DNA of 64,000 nucleotides from Lutraria lutraria. Taxonomy: Eukaryota; Mollusca; Bivalvia; Venerida; Mactridae. The notes beneath the pieces are model-generated. The model worked only from the letters and a program-made list of their open reading frames with translations, was not told the origin of the DNA and ran no database searches. Where the stretch lies: positions 8,802,819 through 8,866,818 of the forward strand of contig OZ026847.1 of NCBI GenBank assembly GCA_964023205.1. The letters run 5' to 3'. Below, piece by piece: positions 1 through 12,300 of the stretch (position 1 is its first letter; each line of letters opens with the position of its first letter). The position numbers and the translations under genes are program-made.

Positions 1-116
1 GATGATGTTTTATTGTATTTTTTACCAAATAAACTGTTGTAATTTTAATGTGTTTTGAGTATGGTTTTGTTATTAAAGTATTATTATTTGCTATGTTGTC
101 TTCATTTTTACTTTAG

Positions 117-228
117 TGCAACATGTATTGCTACAAGCAGTAGTAAAGCTGCAGATATGTTGTCAGCCTTGCCCGTTAGCCCAATAAATACAACACTTGC
201 ACAAGATACGACTGCAGACATGATTTGA
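117..228 (+). CDS. Possible terminal exon of a gene entering from the left (partial)
   Basis: A pyrimidine-rich stretch ending in CTTTAG at 111-116 could be a 3' splice site. From 118 a frame runs open for 36 codons to TGA at 226-228, with a coding-like mix of residues (ATCIATSSSKAADML, then NTTLAQDTTADMI). No domain is recognised. If real, it is the C-terminal end of a protein whose other exons lie left of the window. The evidence is only the acceptor and the composition; a chance open frame is quite possible. Confidence 0.22.
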
Positions 229-1163
229 AATAACTTCTGTGTATCAGTTTAGATAGCCCAACTAATTAGTCTGTTTGTGACGACGAAATACTTTTTCGAC
301 TTGGCCCTGTTCCGCTCAGTCTGGGCGGATGGTCCTTCCAAATTCGTTCACGAAATCGGCCAACCAAAAAGCCGAATAAGTAGGACTACAGTTTGAGATT
401 GTATTCATCCAATATTACATGCTCTCGTTTGATTCACACAAGAGGCGCACTGTCCCGAGCTTCTTATGGCATTAAAATGAACACATTATGTTCTGCTTAA
501 AACAAGTGTATACTAATTGGGGTCGCGAATGCTCGTTTGGCCATCCCTTAACATGTCTGTTTTAGAGTTACTAAAAATTGGTGTCCACAGATAGCTAACA
601 TAGTATAATACACATAACTCAAAAGGATTAGTAGTATTAGGATTCAAAACATTGAAGCAGATATTTCATCTTTTCCCACCGAAAAAAACACAGAATCGGC
701 CTGAATTACCATGATACTAAATACACATTTAAACACCAGAGACAGGAATGACAAATGTTCGGTAATAATGTCCAACCACTTTTATGGAAACCCAAACGCA
801 TAAGATGAACGTGAAAAAAAATGTGACAACAAATGCACGTGTGGAGAAAAACAAAAGCATGTATTTGGAGGTCAGATAAGAAAGCCGACGAGACTCCGTT
901 ATATAATAATTAAACTACTTTTCAGAAGTGATGAATGTGAATAATAAATAACTTATGAATAAATTAATTTACGGTGAATTTCTGCCTACATGTCTACAAG
1001 AAGTTTAAACATAACCATCGGAGATCACCGAAGTTAATCGACGAATGTCCGAATATTTATGATGCACGAAGCGCGTGACATGAATATATTAAACACGCAA
1101 ACAATGCTGAACGATTCGAGCTAAATTCGCAGTGATGTGATAATCAAAATATACAGATACACG
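229..1163. other. AT-rich intergenic spacer, nothing recognised
   Basis: No convincing open frame, RNA gene or repeat was found here. It lies between the possible terminal exon on the left and the nested MITEs on the right. Confidence 0.5.
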
Positions 1164-1693
1164 TACAGTACAACCTCTCCAGAGCGACCCTCTCTTGAGC
1201 AATAACCTCCCTTCAGCAACAGTATGATTGTTTCCTACTGCACGATTTAACTTATAAATGTAACATCTCTAGATCAACAACTCTCAACAACAACATATTT
1301 TCTCTACTCTTAAAGGGGCATACCCTACAACTTGGTGCATTTAGAATTAAGGCAAAATGATGATAAATTAGAAGCTTGTAAAGAAAAAAGCCGACAAAGA
1401 AAGTTTCAGCCAAAAATTCATCCAATTAAAAATAAAATCATAAAAAATATGTATTTGTGACACATACATTTAGTCATGGAAAGTTTTGGGTGGAAGTGAT
1501 TTATTATTCATAGCTATGTTGTTTTGCGGCTAGTACCTAAACTAGTCATTTTATGACCCATGTTCTTCCTGCAATTATCCATTATATATTGTTTTACATA
1601 TACAGCTAGCACATTTTTACACTTTCACAGAATGTTTGTCAGTTGTAGGGTATGCCCCTTTAAAGGCGTTTGCTTTGGAGAGGTTGCACTGTA
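1164..1693 (-). mobile_element. Mariner/pogo-like MITE (CAGT ends), split by a second MITE
   Basis: The element begins TACAGTACAACCTCTCC and ends GGAGAGGTTGCACTGTA, inverted ends of the Tc1/mariner-pogo type with a TA target. Removing the 350-bp insertion (1310-1663 with one TTAA removed) leaves 180 bp, matching the intact copies at 17335-17515 and 27704-27886 in reverse orientation. There is no coding capacity, so it is non-autonomous. Confidence 0.7.
1310..1663 (+). mobile_element. TTAA-flanked MITE (family T), copy 1
   Basis: TTAA at 1310-1313 and 1660-1663 brackets inverted ends AGGGGCATACCCTACAACT / AGTTGTAGGGTATGCCCCT. The TTAA target duplication fits piggyBac- or Kolobok-type transposition; no transposase frame is present. 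This copy is in the opposite orientation to those at 7836, 23131 and 57051, and it sits inside the 1164-1693 element, so it is the younger of the two insertions. Confidence 0.82.
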
Positions 1694-2167
1694 CTTTCAT
1701 AAACACGACAAATCACACAGCGTATCAATTTACAATTAAAAACATTTCAACGGGTATGGGAACTGACTCTCTGTTATTAGTAACTGAGGGAACTTGTACA
1801 CAATGTTCTACCTATATACCCTATCCTTTTTATCAGGACCGAGGAGCGGTACTTCTACCGTTTCAGTACCATTCCGCACGCATTCGATAGTAGCTTCTAT
1901 ATATGGTTTTAGTGATCACGAAACCAGAAGCAAACAATGGCTTTTATTTGCGTTTAAGGGAATACATTAAATAAACTTAAGTCATTTAGATGGAGGTTTT
2001 CAATTTATTTGTTTTGATGCATTTACAAGTTCTGGTCCTATATTTAATTACTATAGCTCGACCATGAGTTTTGAGCCGTGACGGAAGAATACACTAAATC
2101 TACTGGGGGATGTAGAAATTAGGAACATTATTTATGTTATTGAATATAATTTAGCACTACGATTTAG

Positions 2168-2255
2168 TAAGTGTCCCTGGCGTAGTGGGTAGAACGTTCG
2201 TATTCTCCATGAGCCAACCGGCATGAGTTCGATTCCAGATTGCACCATCGTTTTT
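2168..2255 (+). repeat. tRNA-derived SINE head (degenerate)
   Basis: A-box-like TGGCGTAGTGG and B-box-like GAGTTCGATTCC are spaced as in a tRNA, followed by a T run. The acceptor and T stems do not pair well, so this is a tRNA-derived repeat rather than a functional tRNA. It lies inside the 2051-3023 element. Confidence 0.4.
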
Positions 2256-2432
2256 TTTCGGGCATATTATATATCAGTTTTGAAAAGTATGTTTACACAT
2301 TATTGTAAAACTTCAATTATACATATGTACATGTTTTATATCACTGTATATTTTATTTATATTGTTTACGTTGTTTTTTTTCATTGATTTTTTATCTTTT
2401 TTTTGTTTTATTTAAATAAATACAATGTAATT

Positions 2433-2612
2433 TCATATAGCACAATACAGTTCATTTGACAGATTTCCTACTTCACTCGCTGTGTCTGTAGATGTCCCTT
2501 CAGCTGTGTCTGTCTCTGAGTCAGATAGGGAGTCTGAATCCAAGTCGAGCTCAATGATGATAGGTTCAGGAAGTGCTTCGACAGCTATATCTTTGTTCAA
2601 TAGTTCGTACAT
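2433..2612 (-). CDS. Short acidic open frame inside the 973-bp transposon
   Basis: ATG (2612-2610) to TGA (2435-2433) encodes 59 residues. After an N-terminal MYELLNKDIAVEALPEP comes a run rich in Asp, Ser, Glu and Thr (LDLDSDSLSDSETDTAEG). The frame is also open upstream to a TTTTAG that could be a splice acceptor, and an AATAAA follows the stop on the same strand. It may be the last exon of a transposon-encoded protein. No family is recognised, and it could be a chance frame. Confidence 0.35.
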   Translation of the reverse strand: MYELLNKDIAVEALPEPIIIELDLDSDSLSDSETDTAEGTSTDTASEVGNLSNELYCAI

Positions 2613-3307
2613 GTTCAGTACACCGGAACCAGTCTGTGGCTAAAACTGCTTGTAACCCCTTCATGATAACAAATCAATAATCAAACATTTTTTTTACAAT
2701 ATCAAGCTTTTTTTACTTCAAAAACTTCAGAATGATGATGAAATTTATGTAAATCATTTTGATCCAGAAAAAGATACACTAAAAAACATGCATAAAAAGA
2801 GGACTGGTGATTGGAATTGAGCGCGGACCTAATTGAATACGACAGCATGAGCTTATACGCTCTACCTATTTCGTCCGTATTACAAATATTTATTGCGCAG
2901 GTTAAATTCATCTTATCAATATGTTTTAGTCAGATTTGTTCCGAATATCCACATCCCCTATTTCACTTAGTGGACTATTCTGAATAATTTCGTCACGGCT
3001 CAAAACTCATGGTCGAGCTATAGGTATTAATTTTAAATTGTGATTTTCGACAATGAATATGCTTTTGTGTTGTCGTTCGTACACACAACTACAAATCGTC
3101 TTCTGATCCCGATTATTATTTTGACGATATGAAAGCACCATATGGTTGTGTATATTAAACACGTTGCAACCCAGATGAACAATATCTAATAATGAGCGAT
3201 TAAATGCCTACGTTCCAGTTAGCAGATAAGAAAACTAGCTACGCCACTAAGCCCAAGTGACCTAGTTAATATTTAGTAACGGAAGAATTGGTGAATTTCA
3301 ATTTTAA

Positions 3308-6300
3308 ATGATGGCATCTGAAGAGTGTATCGGTGTAGCTTTATTCGGCGTGGGTCGAATTGGTAAAATCCATTTGAAGAATTTGTTAGCAAATAAAAGA
3401 ATACGCTTGGAGTGGATTGTTGATCAGTATCCAGAAGCGGCACAAACAGCGCTTCGTGAAATTGGTGCACACGTGAAAGTCACAAGTGTGTCGGATATAG
3501 ACACTGTGCTAAAAGATCCAAGGTATGTAAAATGTTATCTTGATTGATATGAGGTTATTGTTAGCGCAGTGATGCAGTATGTTAATTGAGTTAAAACTGT
3601 AAGACTAGTGATTCAGAAATCTTTTCCACGCTTCGGGAATTAGCCAGATTAGATCTACAAAGATTCCTTTTTAACGCAAAAAATATATAAACGATTAAAC
3701 TCCCCTAATAATCTTATTTGATCAAATCTGGAAAACATATACACCATCATCGCATGTCAACATGTAACGTGTGTTCTTGTATAATAGTCGATTGTTTGAC
3801 CGCAAACGACTCTGATAAAAAACGTGATCAATTAGGGGAGGTAACTACAAGAAAAAATCGTATTAGAGAAATAGATTTTCGTCCCCTTGTTGTGAACATG
3901 CATATATTCGTGATAAATTTGCCATAGACTGTTGATTGTTTTAAAATCAATACTAGACTTTTTTCTTTAATATTTTACTAAGATTTCATTTTGATGCAAA
4001 ATGTTATAAAAGTATTCAATCTGATAAAGATTTGCTTTCTTATTCCCATAACCCATCCGACGAAACTTCTATTCAATAATTTTATATTAAACTAGAAATG
4101 CCCTGTACATAATATCTTTCTATAAAAGTCCTACGACGAATTCAGATTCTATGTTAAAATCTGACGAAAGTAGTTTTGTTCCATAATAATGCTGTAAGTG
4201 AAAGGCAACATTTTACTAGTATTGCTTACATCGTTTTCAACTTTCAGAGTAGACGCCGTTGACATATGTACACCCACTGACTCCCACGCAAGACTAACAA
4301 TACAGTCACTCAATGCAGGTGATGAACGATTAATATTCTCTTTAAAAAAAACTGTCAATGACAAGGTGGCCTTTGTTGTCAAACATTTTAGGTGGTTGTG
4401 TAGGGACCGCTTGTTTTCAACAGTAGTTTATACATACAACGACTATCAGTTAAAATTATCCAGTTTTCCTGCTTTCTGGATTTGTACTAATTAACCTACC
4501 ATATATATGTATATGTGATAATTCGATTAAGAATACTTGAAGTCAACGTAAGTCTTTTGTTTACATCTTATGTATCGAATGTCATCATTTCCTAAGCCGG
4601 TATTTGTAAAACGTACCTTTACACACTTTTTGTTGCTTTCATGACATTTTAAGCAAAAACCTGGTCCTTGCCTAAATACTTGACCTGTAGCGTAAGCATT
4701 TTTCTTGATAAGTAAATAAAGTCAAATAAACTTGTTTTTAACAGGAAAGCACGTTCTTTGTGAGAAGCCATTAACAGAAGTGACGTCTGAAATAAGAGAA
4801 TGTTATGACGCAGCAGATAAAAATGGGAAGGTGTTAATGGCAGCCTTTAATAGGTTTGTGAGAACTTAATGTATTATCTATCTGGCGAATGTTTTTGTTT
4901 AGTTGGGCTTGATCTACATCACTCTTAAAGTCATATTTGTTGACACACATTATAATTATAATAGTACTAACAACTCTCTTTAAAAGCACCTGCTATTTTA
5001 TTTTCTTTATATATTTTTTTAGTATGATGTACTCACATACATATATATCACATGGTTTAGTGGCAAGTATAGAGATATGAATACTTGAAAACAAAAAATA
5101 AAGCGGATATTACAGAAACACTAGTGTGTTTTAATGACAAATTGACTAAAGTGATACTGCATTGGTTAATTCAAGGGAATTTGTCACCAACTTCCGACCA
5201 TGTAAATTAAATGTGTGTGGTTACTTCACCACAAAATAGTGAAGGCTGGTTGAACACTTTTTTCTAAACACATCAGTCGTTGAATAGACGCACGATTCTT
5301 CCACACCTGTTTTTTGCGTTTGCTGTAAGAAAGTTGAGGGTATGTTGACTGGTCGGAAATACTCCCTTGTTCTAGCTTCGTTTAATGTACTTATTATTTA
5401 GTAAGATGCATATTGAAACGTATGTACAAGTCTGCCTCAGTTATTACACGTAAGCCTACGGTGTTGTTGCCTTCAGTAGTAAATGAAATACTGTTGATAA
5501 TGGTTGATGAAGTTTACAAACGAAAGACGTACGCACGTACGGACGTTCAAACCAATTAACATTTCACGGTCGTCGGATGCTTGGATGGAGAAACAGTTCA
5601 CTTAATATGTTGATAGCAATGGTTAAGTCAACCGCAATGTTTTATGCGAGCGAACAAACAAAATGACGGACGGACGGACAACATGACCTTAGTAATTGTT
5701 AAATTAATTGAAAGTGGCATTTGTTGTTTTGTTTATTACAGGAAGTTTGATGCCTCGTACAAGGACATTTACCGAAAAGTTGGCCAGGGAGATATAGGTG
5801 ATGTACACATGATACGTAGCACCTTTAGAGACACGCCCTTGTGGATGGGAGCACATACATTGTCTCAGACCTTCCTGTGTCACGATATTGACATTGTCAC
5901 TTGGTTTGCAGGTAGTTTGCCTGTTAGCGTTGTTTGTTTAGGTTCAGCCAACTATCAGGTATTAAAATTAAATATGTTAAATAAAATTTCGAGTACGAGT
6001 CCACATGATGGATCGATTTTTGTTGTTCGGTACGGACACAAAGTTAAGACCATTTCTCAACAGTCAATAAGTTTTAATTTGTCTGCAAGGCGAAGAGCTT
6101 CCATTTACTTCCGCCTACGAAAATAGTTCCAATTTTTCAATATATTTGTTTTATTAAGTGCATTCCAGTCAAAATCAGATTACTACAATCATATTTACTA
6201 TCAGTACACATATTTCAAGGAAGGATGACGTCATAATTCACGTGCTGTATATGCTAATTTAATCTGGTTCCTAGCTTCTCTTGTAAACATATAGAAGTCA

Positions 6301-9300
6301 TCATTGAATTCATGGACGATGCGATGGTCAATAACTTTCAGTCAACCAGATATTTAAAAAGCGGTTCATCGGGAAATTTTAATCGATTAATTTACTAGTA
6401 ATGCTTTCTTTAATGTGTAATTTTTTCTTGCTGAACTTTTGGTGATCAGATGGGGAAACATATATCAAAGTACTGAAGTCCCATGGAACTTGCATGGCGG
6501 GTGTAGAAAAGCGTAGCACTTTGGTCTGCATCAAAATTAATGCGCGAACTATTGTTCCAAAACCTCATCCTACAAAGAAATTCAACTTTTGACTACTTCG
6601 TAGTTCCGAACAATAGCAAAACCTTCAGAGCTTTGATCTACTAATGGAACGATATTCATTTTGTTCCCCAATGCGTTAGAAAGGGTCGTGTTTAGTGTGT
6701 ATAAAGCTATATCTGACTGTCTTATTAGTGGCAGAATAATTGATGGTATGTGACAAGAAGCATACCCGAGTACCTAATTTCAAATAATCAATATTGGACC
6801 TGTAAATTTGCAAATAGAAAGGAAATGTAGATAACTCGGAAAATGAACAATTAACAACGTAAAATATTTTCAATGTTTAATCAGTCATCGTTTTCCTATT
6901 TTCCAAGGCAAAAACACCATTGCTTATATTTTTTGTGAAAGCGAGCGGGTCATGTTTGAATTCAGCATATTAAACAATGGGATAAAATGTTTGGGAACGC
7001 TTCATTCTGAAACTGATAATTATCGTGTTTCTCAAGATACAAAGAAAGTATTTGTCAAAACCCTTTTGAGAAAAAAATATAAGGTTATGATGAAAATATG
7101 AGTTTACACGTTTTGAAATATATGTAGCATTTTTTGTCAGTTACCGCTTTATCCAATTTAATGTGTTCTGCAAAGGGTAAACTAGTTCCAGGTGTGTTAA
7201 TTCGGCCAATTTACTGCGTGTTTATACCCCATTCAGTGAAATATACAATTATTGTTGAAAGCATGAATATTATGTGTTTAAGCTGTAAAACTTCGCACAA
7301 TCACAATGCCGTTATATGACATGAACTATGGAACGATTGTCATTTGGGGGGAATCGACGGGTTAATACTTCGAACACAAGGTATTGAAAGCAATTTCAAA
7401 TACGTAACATAGTTCATTGAGTACCATATCCTTATTGTTTGTTCATGGTTCTCTCTACCGTATTAAAAATAAATTCTACCAATTGAGTTTTGTGAATGAT
7501 AAACATACTAAGTCTGAATGACACTGATCAACTTCATCTTCGATGTTTTTGTCTGCAGTTCCTGAACGCTTAGTTTAGCTTCCGTTACTAACATTTACGT
7601 GTAAAACATAAACCAAACCATCCCGTAATGGACTAGTAACAGCTTCGATCTGAACGTGTTATTTCTGGAACTGAAACTTTAGCAAAGTCTATTTGATGAC
7701 CTCTCGACCTGTTTAAACATTAAGAGGTTCATCTCGAACAATTTGATTTGCAAAACTATCATCATTGTCAGTTGTACGTAAACCACGTATATTGTTTATT
7801 AATTAGTTGTTTGTTAGAAGACAATTTCAACACTATTAAAGGGGCATACCCTACAACTGACAAACATTCTGTGAAAGTGTAAAAATGTGTTAGATTTATA
7901 TGTAAAACAATATATAATGGATAATTGCAGGAAGAACTTGGGTCATAAAATGACTAGTTTAGGTACATAGCTATGAATAATAAATCACTTCCACCCAAAA
8001 ATTGTACAACACATTCCTAAGAGTTTCCGATCTTTTATGGAAACTAATATTTTTTGTGATTCTATTTTTAATTGGATGAATTTTTGGCTTAAACTTTCTT
8101 CGTCGGCTTTTTTCTTTACAAGCTTCTAATTTATCATCATTTTGCCTTGATTCTAGATGCACCAATTTGTAGGGTATGCCCCTTTAATTGTGTATTTTGA
8201 AGAATGATAAATACTAAGTAACGCCTGTCATGATAAAATATCAAGTATTTACCGAACCTAAATGTCCTTGATTTTCTCGAAGTATTTCTGAATCACGCAA
8301 AAATAAAATGATAATTCATAAATGGATCATCTTAACCTTCACACAATCTTATCTAAATGTATGAAGACATATGTGGCGTTTAATTGTTTGTCAAGGATTT
8401 ACTTCCCAAAAGTTGCAACATAGTGGATATAAATATGAGATGTTCTTCAATTTAAATGCGTATATATGCGGCGTATTTAATGGTACTTGAGAAAGGTACA
8501 TTAAATAAGCGGATATACATCCCACAGTCGGCGACAAACCCGGATTAACAATACAATGCACTTCGTTATCATAAATTTTGCTACAGAATACAAAGCAATA
8601 CAATACATTATTCACGATGTAGGTTACCAGCCCAGACTATATTAAATTGTTATGTAAATGTAACATTTATTTAAGCGTTCAGTGAGAGTTATACAAAATA
8701 CGCGAATCTTGTACTTAACCAAGAAAGTTACAAGAGTGACTGAACGTCTTTTGCGCTCGACTTTTGAACTTGCTGAATATGAGTGTCCGTATGAAAAAAG
8801 GGACCGATAACAATTTTCTGGACATTGGATATATTAAACCAAGCAGTAAAAAGCGTTACAGCATGCCATACGTACACCCTTTGTTTTAAAGTTGTAAAGT
8901 TGTTAGCCAGAGGTTTATTTATTTATTATTATTCAAATTTTAACTATTTCTAAAACATGGTACGTAGGAATTATATTACACAAAATGGGCTTATAAAGTT
9001 AGTGTTCAAACAAACAAAAATATTACTGAATATACAAATTGAGACTGTAAAATTATTAAAGGTAAATAATATCAGTAAAAAATTGAAACCATGTCAAAAA
9101 CGTTAAAATACAAGGATAACACAAAAAGGAAGTAAATCCTTATTTCCATTGTGGTCATTTGCAGAAATATACAAGACAAAACATATTTTGTACTTTAATG
9201 TGCATAATTAAAGATTATTGCTGGTCAGAAGTTGTTTTACTTTTTATTGTACGTCAAGCAAGTGATGTAAGATGCACACCGGTCTTTGAACAAAATTAAT

Positions 9301-12300
9301 GGCATTGTCATGTAGATCTGTTCCCTGGATGATCCATTTCATTTGATAATGTACGTTAACCATGCGCCGTTGTCATGAAAATCCGTCTCATCTTGAAGAG
9401 TAAATGAAGACCTGTTCTTGTTGTTTTCAAATTTGGAAAGTACCGAAAGTCTATCAAATTGTATATGTCTTCATTCAATGTCATTTCAGGAAATCAAGGA
9501 AAAAAATGATATCGATTGTGTGGTGGTAACCATGAAGTTCGCGAATGGTACAATAGGTATACTTGACTTTAATCGATATAGTTGCTATGGATACGATATC
9601 AGATTGGAGGTAATTTTAGCATTTTATAATTATCATATTGGTTCGTCAGTCTCTATACTAATACTACGAGAGGCATTGTAAAAAACAAATAGTGATATAT
9701 TGCTGTCATTTCCAACAATACTATGGAATATTCTACATTTTAGAACTTTTTATATTGATCTTAGCATGACGATTAATGTGACGTATGTCGTTTCAAATGC
9801 AATTTGTCATATGGTACAGTGAATGAATGTTATTTTTTGCAAAACAAAATAACACCTGAAAAGCATCTTAAAATTAGGGCTTGGTAGGGGATCCATGCGT
9901 TCAGAAAAAGTCTCACTGCGCATGAGCATTATACTTGTATATCACAGGGAGTAATGCGTATTGATATTGATATAAGTGGTACTTAACATAAGGACCATAG
10001 ACAATAAAACACTCGATGGTTTATTGACTGCGTTTTGGTGGTTTTTATTAATTGAACATCTTCATAAATATGAAACTGTGATTTCCGTCAACACAATTAA
10101 AATGGTGTTAAGTGTACAGTTTCCCTGTAAACATGTTTATTAATTTGAATCAAGAAGGAGACAAATATTATGATTGAAATACCACAATTAATCAATAATA
10201 ATATCTAGCTTGCATTTTTGATTCTAGCTTAGTCTTTTGGGTGACCCGCATCCGTGGTCGAGGTGTTAATGTGGCTGACTTCAAATCACTGTAACCTCTT
10301 ACTGATGTAGGATCCTAGGGTCGAGACCCGCTACCGTTAATGTCCTTTTATGTGAGAAAGTAGGCAGTTGCTTACTGAGGTTGGGAGTCTAATACTGGTT
10401 CTTCCCAGGAACGATAATTAGGTGAACTGCCCCCCCCCCTCATATGACTCTGACTGTTGAAAAGGGGCTTAAAACTCGATGTATAATGTATTATGGATGT
10501 TTGTGTATCCTGTTTATTAAGGTACTAACTTCCATAATTATTTTTTAAACCAAAGGGACATCCATTTAAATTAAAACTCTTGGTACTAGTAGAAATGTTA
10601 TAACGCAGCACCAGAGTCCAATTTGGTAAAGAAAAATATATAGATCACCATACGATATCAAAAGATATATATATTTTTTATAGTTCATCTGGGGCAACAA
10701 ATCATACAAAAGTTAAACATTGTGTCGTAAAATAACATAAAAAGTATCCGAGGCAGCTACCAAAGGCCATTATTGTTTTTGTAATATTAACCTTTTTGTT
10801 TGGCATTGATCAGATACGTCAGGAAAGTACGTCAGGAATAATTACAATACCTTAATATTATCGTCTTTACTGTAGTAGAACAAGGGTAATGAATCATGGT
10901 TAGCGCTCAAATCCGAGAACTCATATGTATTCCGCGTAAAGAACGCTTATACGATTAATTGATCACTTCTCTACGTTTGCCAACAGAATTTAATAGATTC
11001 TAAACTTGGCTTATGTTACAATGTCGATATTTAGACCATAGTTGGGGTCTTGATATTCAGATGGCTGTATTATAGAGCTATAGTATAGAGGAAAGGTTAA
11101 GACAAGCCCTAATATGAGTGGTGGTTATGATGAGATGGTATGATGAGATGGTTTCAATTTTGATATGGTATCTAAGTAAACCTTAAATGTATTTTACTTA
11201 ATTATCGATTAATTCCAAAACACAAAACAATTTCTCTAGTATGTTTGTTTGATCTCAAGGCATTACCAAATTCTTAACATTTTCGGATTTATCAAACATT
11301 CATGATGATGTCAGCGGGTATTACATCTGTTATCAACTTACATTGATATCATTAACTGAAATTGGCCATATAAATCCTAGTAATTATATTTATTTTTTAT
11401 CTGTCTGTCTGTACTCTCTGCATGCCTGTATGTCCGCTTTCGTCTGCCTTACCCATTATGTCTGTATAGGTTGGTCTGTCGGTAGGTACGTCTGTTTGTC
11501 TGTTCGACTGTCTGTTCCAGCCTGTCTGTCAGTCCTTCCTGTTATCTACCTGCCTTTGTCTTCCTGCTTGCTTGCGTCTGTGTCTGTATACCTGTCTGTC
11601 TGTACCATATCCGCATTGTCTGTACATCCCCTGTCTTGCCATCTGCCTACCTGTTTCTCATGTACATGTCTACCAGCCTCCCTGTATGTGCTGCCTACCA
11701 GTATGTTACTACCTGCCTTTCTTGTTCTGCTTATTTCTGACGATCTGCCTGTCTGTTTCTGTAAGCCTGTTCATGTCCGTCTGTCTGTTTCTGTATTACT
11801 GTTTCTTTCTGCATGTCTGTTTCTGTATGTATGTCTGTTTCGTCTTGCCTGTCTCTTTATGCCTGTTTCTGCATGTCTGTCTCTTTATTCCTATTTTTGT
11901 CTGTCTGTTTCTGTCTGTTTGTCCGTATATGTTTGCCTGTTGCTATCTGTCTGGCTCTTTATGCATTCTTGTTTCTGTCTGTCTGCCTTTTTCTGTATAC
12001 ATTTTGTATCTGCTTCTATATGTTTGTCACTTCCTGTATGTCTGTTTTTGTCCGTTTGTCTCTTTCTGTATTCTAGTTTCTGTCCGTTTGTCTCTTTCTG
12101 TATTCTAGTTTCTGTTTCTGTATGCCTACTATTGTATATCTGCTTCTGTGTGTCTATTTCTGACCTGCCCGCCTTTGTATGTAGAAATTCATTAATACAC
12201 TACCAAACAAATACGTAATTGAAGAGTAACTGTGTATTAGGGTGATATTGTATTACTCTATCAAATTAGGTACACTTCTATTATCTTATCCGACAGGTAT

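Larger units (their letters stand above)
2051..3023. mobile_element. 973-bp DNA transposon with perfect 33-bp terminal inverted repeats
   Basis: Positions 2051-2083 (starting CTATAGCTCGACCATGAG) are the exact reverse complement of 2991-3023. Homology stops just inside the arms. The interior holds a tRNA-like segment (2168-2255), a minus-strand acidic frame (2433-2612) and an AATAAA on the minus strand just beyond its stop. No target duplication is obvious and no transposase catalytic motif was recognised, so the superfamily is open. It lies only about 285 bp upstream of the oxidoreductase start codon. Confidence 0.75.

Noticed and set aside
1636..1890. 84-codon + frame across the right end of the nested MITE
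   Set aside because: It spans the MITE end and the outer MITE end, with no conserved domain; chance frame.
11343..12218. 291-codon open frame (and two overlapping frames)
   Set aside because: It is the translation of a degenerate CTGT/TCTG repeat; several frames are open at once and the residues are only the repeat's codons.
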